NCBI GenBank assembly: GCA_030770425.1
Contig: JASJFT010000106.1
Coordinates: forward strand, 62,001-126,000
DNA from: Darksidea phi
Lineage: Eukaryota > Ascomycota > Dothideomycetes > Pleosporales > Lentitheciaceae
Direction: 5' to 3'
DNA: 64,000 nucleotides
Every line of letters starts with the position of its first letter. Position 1 is the first letter of the stretch. A program made the translations under genes and the position numbers. Below, piece by piece: positions 56,001 through 64,000 of the stretch. The notes under the pieces are model-generated. The model saw nothing but the letters and a program-made list of their open reading frames with translations, did no database searches and was not told the origin of the DNA.

Positions 56001-58301
56001 ACGGATATGTCGCCGGGCTCCAACTCAAGTCGCCGTCGGAATCGGGTGGGACTGAGACAACTTCATCCGACGAGGAACCTTCGCACCCCGCAAATAATAT
56101 AGCCGCAACTGCCGCAGAAGCATTCATCGAGCTCAACGAGGAAGAGCAGGATCTGAAGCGTCAGACTGGTGACTTTTCCGTCTACAGCTATTATTCCAGA
56201 GCTGGGGGTCATGGGACTGTCGCCACGATGCTGATCATGGTGGCTTTGTGGGTTTTTTGCACAGAATTCTCCGGTACGTTTCCTTGCAAATTGACCCCAG
56301 TGCTGGCATCGATCGCAAGGCTTACACTCACAACGCATAGTCGTCGTCGTCGATTGGTGGTCCGCCGCCAATGCAAAGAGTCAGGGCCGTAGCAACGATG
56401 GGCTGTACCTAGGCGTATACGTTGGTCTGGGCTTCCTCGGAGCGGGTTTCTTGCTCAGTGAGATGTGGTCAGTTCACTACTCAAATCGACAGAGTATCGC
56501 AACATGACTTACCTCTTTAGGCTCATATTCGTGACCATCATATCCAGAACTGCTAAGCACCTCCACGATGATCTTCTCAAGACGACAATGAGGTGGGTCA
56601 AAACAAGACAAACACCCTAGGACCAGGAACTGACTCGATCACTAGCGCCCCCTTGCGCTTCTTTCAGGAAACTGACGTTGGCTCCATCACCAACCGGCAA
56701 GTTGAAAGGTGCTCCTTGCTCGTTATCACGACTAACCTCTTGAAGCTTCAGTCAGGATATGGAGCTAATCGGCCTGGATCTTCCCACTATCGCTGCCAAT
56801 TACATTATCGGTGAGTCTGACATGTTCAACTAGCCGTGCAAAATGTGGCTTAGACACGGCTAAATGAATCAAAGCTCTGTACGAATGCCTCGCCAAGGTC
56901 ATCCTTCTCGCGGTCTTCGCCAAGTATCTATCAGCGACGCTGCCTTTGATTGCGGGAAGCGTCTTCTTCGTGCAGCGGTTTTATCTGCGGACGTCTCGTC
57001 AGGTGCGACTACTTGACATTGAGGCAAAAGGCCCCGTGTATCTGCACTTTCTCGAAACGACTAATGGCGCCAATACGATCCGCGCATTCGGATGGCAACG
57101 CCCATTCAGGCAGAAGCTCCATGCTCTGCTTGACCGGTCGCAGAAACCGGTGTATCTACTCTATTGCATTCAACAATGGCTTGCCCTGGCATTGGATCTC
57201 ATCGTGGCAGTACTCGCGGCCGTCCTTGTTACGATTCTGGTGGTTTGGAGGGACTCATTCGATCCGGGAGCCGTCGGCGTCTCGCTCGTCACGGTAATGA
57301 CTTTCAACCAGGTCCTGGCCCTACTCGTCAAATCCTGGACCGCGCTCGAGACTTCGATCGGTGCAGTCGGAAGGATCAAGTCCTTCGTAGAGAAGACGAC
57401 TTCAGAGGAAACAGAGTTGGGAATACACCAGCCTCTAGTTGGGCCCGACAACTGGCCGACGAGAGGTGCAATTTGCTTTCAGAACGTAACAGCAACGTAC
57501 AAGTAAGCGGCCTCGTGCAGCTAATGCCTTCTTTCGTGACTGACTTGATCGTAGATCTGACGGTCACCCGGTCCTAAGAAATCTTTCTCTTGCCATCGCC
57601 GCTGGTGAGAAGGTGGCGATTTGTGGGCGTTCGGGTAGCGGAAAGACGTCGTTCATATTGACCTTACTTCATATGATTAATTTCACCGGTTCCGTCTCAA
57701 TAGACGGAATAGAGACTCAGAACTTGATCCCATCAGATCTCCGTTCGCGCATCAACGTGGTGCCGCAGGAGCCTTTTCTGATGCCCGGATCGATACGGTT
57801 CAACATTGATCCTCTAGGTCAAGTACAAGACGAGGCCATAGTCTCGACTCTGCGGCGCCTAAAGATCTGGGATAGAGTAATGGACTGTGGCGGCCTTGAT
57901 GCGCAGACGTCAATATCCTTGTGGTCTGTGGGAGAGAGGCAGCTGTTGTGTTTGGCAAGGGCCATGGTTCGGAAAAGTCGGATCTTGATACTCGACGAGG
58001 CCACAAGCAGGTAAGTTTGCTGAATTCTAAACTAGCATGCTGGTGCACTTTGGCTGACCCAACCCGAAGCGTCGATGCTTTGACAGAGTCTATCATGCAG
58101 GATGTCATCGACAGCGACGTCTCCGCCCAAACTGTTCTAGCCGTCGTCCATCGGCTGCGATACATTGAAAGATTCGACAAAGTTGCGGTCCTAGATGGCG
58201 GTGTACTCGTCGAGTTTGACAAGCCCAGCACGCTGTTGGCCGGAACGTCACTGCTAGCTGACATGTACAAGGCCGGACAGCAAGATAGAGTCTCGGAGTA
58301 G
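53079..58301 (+). CDS. ABCC-type (MRP/YCF1-like) full ABC transporter
   Basis: Fifteen exons sum to 4371 nt, 1456 residues: 53079-53276, 53347-53866, 53944-54164, 54219-54498, 54562-54795, 54863-55623, 55689-55851, 55911-56273, 56341-56467, 56521-56592, 56646-56696, 56746-56810, 56875-57502, 57555-58010, 58070-58301. The intron after 56696 is GC-AG (GCAAGT); the rest are GT-AG. Order: N-terminal TMD0 (five or so helices), TMD1, NBD1 (Walker A GPTGSGKST about residue 636, LSGGQRQR, LILLDDVFSG), linker, TMD2, NBD2 (Walker A GRSGSGKTS about 1255, degenerate signature WSVGERQ, RILILDEATS). The architecture is that of fungal multidrug-resistance-type exporters of the plasma or vacuolar membrane. 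Substrate unknown. It is complete, unlike its receptor-like neighbours. Confidence 0.93.
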
Positions 58302-59019
58302 ACGGGACCACTCCGTACTAGGAATCATCCAAACCATGAACGGGAGTTTCGAAGTGGAGTTGGTGAATGAGGGTAAATAATTATCCTTTTTCGATCGTAA
58401 ACTGCGCATGTACCAGTGGGCAGTGAATGTTATATCCTCACTGGAGACAAGCGGACCCTTTCAGTGAAGAGCCGAAGCTAGTGTTCCCACCCTACCGGTT
58501 TCTGCACTGTTATATGCGTGACGAACTCATTCCGGACCATCTGGTACCCAGTCAGGTCATACGTAGAAGAATAATGAAGGAGTACACCTGCCCAAACTAT
58601 GGTCGGGGGGTGGGGGGGGTGCTTCGTACTGCATGCAGAGACATGCAAGGTGCCAGAAGAGGAAGCCTTGGTGTCTGCCCACCCAAATACACTCTCTCTG
58701 CACTGAGTCCCGACTGCGGAATCCATGATTATTGAGCAGGGTGCAAGTTGCGGGATATGCATTGCACGGGGAAGGTGTCCATGTACACCACCTCAGCCAG
58801 TCGAATCGTGAAGTCAGGAGCAGACCAAAGCTTACGCACGAAAGCTCTGGGAGTCAATTATCACTAACTTCTGTCGCATGTAAGCGGAGGGAAAGCCTTC
58901 TTGGTAACTGCTCTCACTTTGTCCCACTTCGAACGCCTGCATATTCGACAGTATTCAGTTGTCATGAGTACATATGAGATCCTATGCGCTTAAATCGAGG
59001 GTTCTGGATCGATACAAAA
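58302..59019. other. Intergenic between convergent genes, nothing supported
   Basis: The ABC and ankyrin-SPRY genes converge here. Frames at 58427-58735 and 58478-58762 (minus) are mutual shadows without motifs. Confidence 0.5.
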
Positions 59020-62000
59020 CTACCCCTGATACACGAAAGCCCCGCTATCTCCGAAATTAACAATCACCTCCGTCCCCTCACTCCCGACCCCAATAACGGG
59101 GAACAGCAATTCCGCCTCGATCATATAGAACGCCACGCCCCCCATACCCTCGCCGTCCAACCTGATGCCGTTCTTCGTGAAATACACGGAGCGAGACTCA
59201 AAATCTACGCCGCAGCCTACAACGTCGTTGGCGCTATAGGTTGGATATGGAGCGGTGAGGTAGTGGTCTCCTTCTTCCATGGTGTGGCCGTCGTCGCCAT
59301 GGTAGCCCCACGACCCATCGAACCAGCCGGGTATGCCAGTTTTTCTCTGCTTGAGGGATTCTGGGGTACTGAGGCCTAGGCCAATGATGCTAGGGAAAAA
59401 AACGGTTAGTCAGTGAGGGAGAGAGGAGTTGGGATGTTCGGAGGGGTGTGAGAAATCTGAATGAGAGACTTACCCCTCTCCACCGACTCGGGCGATGCTT
59501 ATTTCGAAGTAGAATGGTGAGGTTGGGATGATAGGGTGGTCTGCGCGGAGGAGAATATGGCGCGATAATTCGGCTGCTTTGATGGCGTCTAGAATGTAAT
59601 GAGTACGATATGGTAAACAGCAGAGAAGGTTATTGGCTCTGTGATTCTCACCCGTGTTGATCGTCAACCCATCTCCACTGATCCCCACAGTGGATTTGTC
59701 ATTGACTTTGACAAGTTTACTTGGCGGCAGAGCGATAAGCTCTCCTAGAGCCGGTAGCGAAGGGTCTATACTTAATAAGGCGCGAGCCACATCCCGGCTT
59801 TCACAAGCAACAGCGTGCAAATAAGGAGTCCAGCCATGATCATCAGCAATATTGATATCAGCACCATGCTCAATCAAGTAACGCAAGATCCTCGCGTCGT
59901 CCGCCTTTGCAGCAGCTATCAATGGGCTCGTCAGCCTGCCTCCCTGGAGATTGACGTCTGCTTTGTGTTCAACCAAAAGCTGAATGAGATGCATGTCTCC
60001 TGCCTTGGCTGCTTCTTGGAGTGGGTTGCCGAATTCGCCATCCTGAAGATCAGCATTGGCCCCATGCTCGAGGAGTAGCTTCGTCATTTCGACATCTCGT
60101 TGCTTTACCGCTCTCTGGAGAGCAGTTCCATGTCCGTTATTTCGGTCACAACCACAAGTGCTACCGTGTTGGGTGTCAATGTCAATGCCTTGGTCCAAGA
60201 GAGCCTTTAGCTGAGCTATATCGCTTGTCTTAGCCGCATCAGGAAGATCAATTGCCCTTGGGGTTCGATCTGGGCTTTTAGGCGGCGAAGGCGTGAAGTC
60301 CGTTTCGGCGAGCACCTTTTGAAGGTATGGGTTCTCTGGTACCCTTTGTTGGAGTGTTCTCAGCAGCGTTGGCTCGTCTTCCTTTGGTTTACGCCAAGTC
60401 CACCTAAGTTGAGATTTCTTCGCACTTACAGCAAGGTCTACGAGCTTGTTGGGCACTTCTTGTCCGCCTCTATGTTCCAGGAGCTTGTCGAGTAATTTTC
60501 CATCCCATTGGTGAGCGGAAGCGATTAGGATTTCGTCTGAGACCGGGACTTTGTCATTGTGCTTGAGGAGAAGTGCGACCATCTTGTCCGGGGAGTTCCA
60601 ACGACGCGATGCGGCAAGTAAGACATCTTGGGTAATAAGTTTTGGGTCGCAGCGATCGAGAAGGTACTCTGCCATGGCGAGTTCGTGCCCATGACTGAAC
60701 GCAGCGTACTTGAGAATTGTCTCGGTCACCTCTAAATCCTCGTGGCTATCGAATAGCAATTTCACGGCACCTTCCCGGTTGAGTTCCACAGCTAACTCTA
60801 TCACGTTCGGCGGTATGGGAACATCCGGCTTCAGGTCCAAGAGGAGTTTGAGTTTTTCCGGCTTGGTTTCCATCCTGAGGACTCTCTCCAGCGTCTTCAC
60901 AGTCACAGGAGCATCTGGGTCATGCTCAAAGAGCACTCGTAGATTGTTAGAATTCCAAGCACAGATCGCACCACCGACCATATGTTCATCAACACGGATG
61001 CTGGGGGCCCTGTCAAAAAATCGTGCCATGATCTTACTTCCGCCTGAGCTGTTTGCAGCTGCCGCACCGAGCATGCTGGACGTGATTGGGAGGTTCTCTT
61101 TTTTGCTGAAGAGGAATTCGAACATCTCATCTCCATTCCTGTTCGTAGCCACGCTTCTCAGAAACGCGGCAGGTAAGTGCAAATCTGAATCATCTGCAAA
61201 CAACAATTTTAGTGTCTCTACGCTTGCATTCTCAAGCTTAGCTGCCTCCATAAGGACTTTCCGATTAATCGCTGGTCGGTAATACTCTGGTTTGTGATCC
61301 AACAAGTACTGGAGAATACCCGGAGCGCTCCTCGTAATTCGCGGCAAGTCCCTGGCAGGGAATATATCCTCCGCCTCTGCCGACTTCGATTCCAGCAGAT
61401 GAGCAGCGAGCCATCGGATGTTATACTTGATCGCAATCTCAGCACGGCTGCGAAAGAAATGCCGTGGGCCTCCGGAACAGGAACATCCACTACTCTGATC
61501 AGTCCACAAATACACATTGTTCTTCGCGGGATCTACGATCTTGTCCAGCCAGGGCTCGAGAGCTTTTGCATCATCGACTGAACGAACATGCTTGTACCAG
61601 CTATGCGATGCGTAGGTCAGGAACGGATCTGAAGAGGACAGGTCTGATCTCACTCCCTTAATCTCGGTAGGAAGTGGAAGGTCTCGGAAATCGTCGAGGC
61701 CGAGGTACATGACGCATGCTTTGGCAATGGAGAAGCCAAGGCCTTTGGTGTGCCAGAATGAGAGACCGTGGAGGAGCGGGTTGGTTGCGAAGTAGTCTTT
61801 AACTGTGTGGTTTCGGAAGGAGACCTGCCCGGAGTCGATCTTTATGATCACACCAACAGCTCTGTTCAACGACTCTTCGGTCAATTGAGGACGATACTCG
61901 TTCAACTCGGCCAAAGTGGAACATTCGGGTTTGGCGAAGAGAGCGACGGCTGTTTCTAGGGCTCGGATATGTAGTGGTGCATTCGCCATTGCTAGCCAAG

Positions 62001-62151
62001 CGAGGATGAAAGTTTTCTGTTCATCTTGGATGCATTCCTCGATTGACAGTTGCAGGACTTCTGGGTCCGGGCTATTGAGTTCAGTTTCTGGGACTTTTGG
62101 CTCGTTTGCAGAGGGCTCAACGAAGGACCGGAACACGGTGGTCAGGGGCAT
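59020..62151 (-). CDS. NLR-like ankyrin-SPRY protein lacking the NACHT domain
   Basis: Exons 62151-59652, 59588-59474 and 59389-59020 sum to 2985 nt, 994 residues. The 63-bp intron 59589-59651 keeps the frame open if retained; the 84-bp intron 59390-59473 has a long T-rich tract before its acceptor. Residues 1-220 (FILAWLAMANAPLHIRALET, VSFRNHTVKDYFATNPLL, FLTYASHSWYKHV) resemble the winged-helix region that follows NACHT in fungal NLRs. A helical repeat region follows, then about five ankyrin repeats (TALQRAVKQRDVEMTKLLLE, GNPLQEAAKAGDMHLIQLLV, ILRYLIEHGADINIADDHGW). The C-terminus is a SPRY domain (YFEISIARVGGEGIIGLGLS, YHGDDGH, GCGVDFESRSVYFTKNG, FPVIGVG). No P-loop is present. It is either a real non-NACHT protein or the surviving 3' part of an NLR. 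Confidence 0.85.
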
Positions 62152-62429
62152 CTTGGGTGAGAAACGCAGATGGTTTCACCGTTGCAGAGATGTCAAGATG
62201 AGAGTCTACTCCACGTATCGTATATGAATGATATGGATGGTGGTAGGCAGAGGAGGAAGGTGTGAAGGAGCACAAGGCAGCAACAGTGAATTAGGCAGAA
62301 GCAGCATGCTAGGTTGGCAAGCGATGCCCTATATGGATAAGCGAGGGATTGCACTAATCCCGAAAGGGGAGTCCCCGGACAGAGATTACGAAAGGACCGT
62401 GCAGCGCAATTGAAGCCGGGCGCGACGCC
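62152..62429. other. Spacer between the ankyrin-SPRY gene and the right inverted repeat
   Basis: 278 bp with no NACHT-like coding sequence in any frame. Confidence 0.5.
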
Positions 62430-62680
62430 TAACCCCACATAATCGCTAATCTAGATCAAGCAATTTCTGGTAGGTTATATATTATAATTATTGAAATACT
62501 TCTATCAATAAAAATCGGTCGTGTGGCCCAATGGCAAGGCGCTTGGTAAGTCTATAGGTATACTTTATTCCTATAACATTTCTAATCTCCTTGTAGACTA
62601 CGATTCTATAGTAATCAAGAGATTCCAGGTTCGACCCCTGGCACGATCATTACTTTTTTTTGCTTTTTTATCTCTAAGCG
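62430..62680 (+). repeat. Right copy of the tRNA-bearing inverted repeat
   Basis: 251 bp, from TAACCCCACATAATCG to TCTCTAAGCG, matching 47925-48174 in reverse. Unlike the left copy it is not flanked by the 180-bp direct repeat. Confidence 0.9.
62517..62649 (+). tRNA. tRNA-Arg (anticodon ACG) with two interruptions, second copy
   Basis: Acceptor 62517-62523/62142-type pairing closes at 62642-62648; D-arm 62526-62540; 5' half of the anticodon stem 62542-62545; insert 62546-62596 (GTAAGT...TAG, with a CTAAT branch-like motif); A plus loop CTACGA 62597-62603; second insert 62604-62613; 62614-62619 closes the arm; T-arm 62625-62641; discriminator A 62649. A T8 run at 62654-62661 is a Pol III terminator. 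Against the left copy the only three differences lie inside the two inserts (two in the first, one in the second); all mature-tRNA positions are identical. Confidence 0.75.
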
Positions 62681-64000
62681 AGAATGTGCTCTTCACGTGG
62701 CATTGGTACAAAGTACTTTTTTCCATTAAATTTTTTGTTATTGCGATGATTTTTAATTAGAATAGTCCTTGCGTATTTTAATGATCTCAGGTCGCTAATG
62801 ATTTATATTATTACTCTATCGGCAAAAGGTTCGCTGCGAAATCGCGCGGCTAGCAGGTGGTCCATGCCCGTGGCAGGCGCACTCCACGCTCTCCATGCCC
62901 CCAATGTTACTCAATGTTACTCAAGGCTCCCCACGACCAGTCGCCAGATTGCATGGCCCTGGCAGGCCTGGCAGGCCTGGCACGTTCGGAACAGGTTCGG
63001 AACAGGTTCGGGATAGATTCGGCTATAGCGCTATATACGCTAGTCCTAATTGGGAAATTATTTAATAGAATTATAGTACTAATTATTCTCTATAAAATAA
63101 GCTAATAATCTCCTAATTAGGCCTAGTATTAGTAAAGTTATTAGGTTTTAAAGATTCGATAGATTCGATTCTTTTCCTTAATCCTTCCTATTTAGGAAAT
63201 ATCCTCGTACTTAGTAGTATTTTATAAGGTTAGATTCTAGAAAGGTTTCTACTAGTATTATAAAGCCCCCCTTATAATAATTATTATATTAGAAAAGCTT
63301 ACTAAGTAAAAATATTAGGTTTCGAAGGTTTAAAATAATAAAATAATTTTTTCGTTATTATTCTAGCTAGCTAGAAGACTAGCGAAATTTTTCTTGGCGT
63401 TAGAACTTTATATACTATATATAAATATTTTTTTAAACTTAAAATATTAGCTTAATATCTATTAAATAGCTTTATTTTTAGATTTAAACTTATTATTTTT
63501 ATAAAAATTAAGTTTATTTATTAAATATAAATCTTTCTAGTAGATATAAAATTTATTACTAAATATAGAAAAAAACTAGACCTAATATAGTATAGTTTTA
63601 TATAAAAATAATCGTTAATATCCCTATTAGGTCTAGTATTAGAATAAAATATTCGTTTGAAAAACGTGGAGGCCATGGCGGCCATGGAGGCCATGGAATT
63701 GAGTAAGCGCTACCCTTCTTTTAGAAAGCCTAGACGCGTTAATCAGAAGCCTCCAACTTATGCTTGACCGCCTTTAAAAAGAGAAAGGCTCGGTTTTTAG
63801 CGCTTACGTGGCTATTTTAGCGCCTTGGAGTTGAAACTGAAGGCTCCAGATTGTTGTACCGAACAGGCCCTAAACCATCACATTATAAGCTATATTTTAC
63901 TATTTTACTATAGTACCTGATAGCATCGTCAACCTGCCACTTAGATAACACTATGACACCAATTTTAAGGATAGTGTAGCCAATCGGCTGAAGCTCACGT
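62681..64000. repeat. AT-rich repeat relic with GC-richer ends, RIP-like
   Basis: 63,040-63,660 is overwhelmingly A/T with TA steps dominating and no coding frame. It is framed by GC-richer pieces that carry short tandem repeats: GGCAGGCCTGGCAGGCCTGG near 62960-62985, GGAACAGGTTC near 62988-63010, and GGAGGCCATGGCGGCCATGG near 63669-63690. This pattern is typical of a retroelement damaged by RIP. No gene is supportable. Confidence 0.6.

Noticed and set aside
1..64000. CRISPR arrays or bacterial-type operons
   Set aside because: The sequence is eukaryotic with spliced genes; no direct-repeat/spacer array was seen.

Overview
The window reads as one contig of a filamentous ascomycete (Pezizomycotina). 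The introns are about 45-85 bp with GTRNGT donors and CTGAC or CTAAC branch points. The gene families are fungal: UstYa/DUF3328, DUF3176, SAT4-type membrane protein, Zn2Cys6 factor, HET/NB-ARC/TPR. AT-rich tracts look like repeat-induced point mutation (RIP). A Dothideomycete is a reasonable guess, but nothing seen here proves it. All family names come from recognising motifs; no database search was run.

Layout. (1) 1-9.8 kb is gene-sparse and mostly ordinary: a secreted protein (818-1730) and a large Ser/Pro-rich protein with one conserved block (5372-7276). (2) 9.8-33 kb is accessory and mosaic. It holds a broken DUF3176 gene with a 74-bp palindrome in an intron, a secreted precursor of four 17-residue Kex2-type peptide repeats (16040-16453), a C2H2 zinc-finger remnant beside a pseudokinase, a multipass membrane protein, an intact 3-ketosphinganine-reductase-like SDR and a decayed second copy, a SAT4-like membrane protein, a UstYa-like oxidase divergent from a 59-aa secreted peptide, and a PLP-dependent ACC-deaminase/D-cysteine-desulfhydrase-like enzyme between two MITEs. 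(3) 33.3-37.9 kb is a 1425-aa membrane-anchored protein spread over seven exons, with three 42-residue repeats. (4) 39.5-46.4 kb holds a MITE-flanked P450, a Zn2Cys6 regulator and a small conserved membrane protein. (5) 47.2-62.7 kb is an island between inverted 250-bp repeats, each carrying a tRNA-Arg(ACG) gene with unusual interruptions. Inside are a HET-truncated NB-ARC/TPR receptor, an intact 15-exon ABCC transporter, and an ankyrin-SPRY protein that looks like the C-terminal part of an NLR. Both receptor-like genes have their 5' ends facing the bounding repeats. (6) The last 1.3 kb is AT-rich repeat relic.

Working together. The best candidates for an undescribed system are the repeat-peptide precursor and, 11 kb away, the pair of UstYa-like oxidase and small secreted peptide. 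UstYa proteins are known to modify Kex2-released ribosomal peptides (dikaritins). Here the repeat peptide has no aromatic residue inside its unit, so a direct link is inference only. The second candidate is the tRNA-bounded NLR/ABC island. Exon phases were summed by hand for the SDR, SAT4, UstYa, PLP enzyme, 1425-aa protein, Zn2Cys6, ABC and ankyrin-SPRY genes, and each sums to a whole number of codons.
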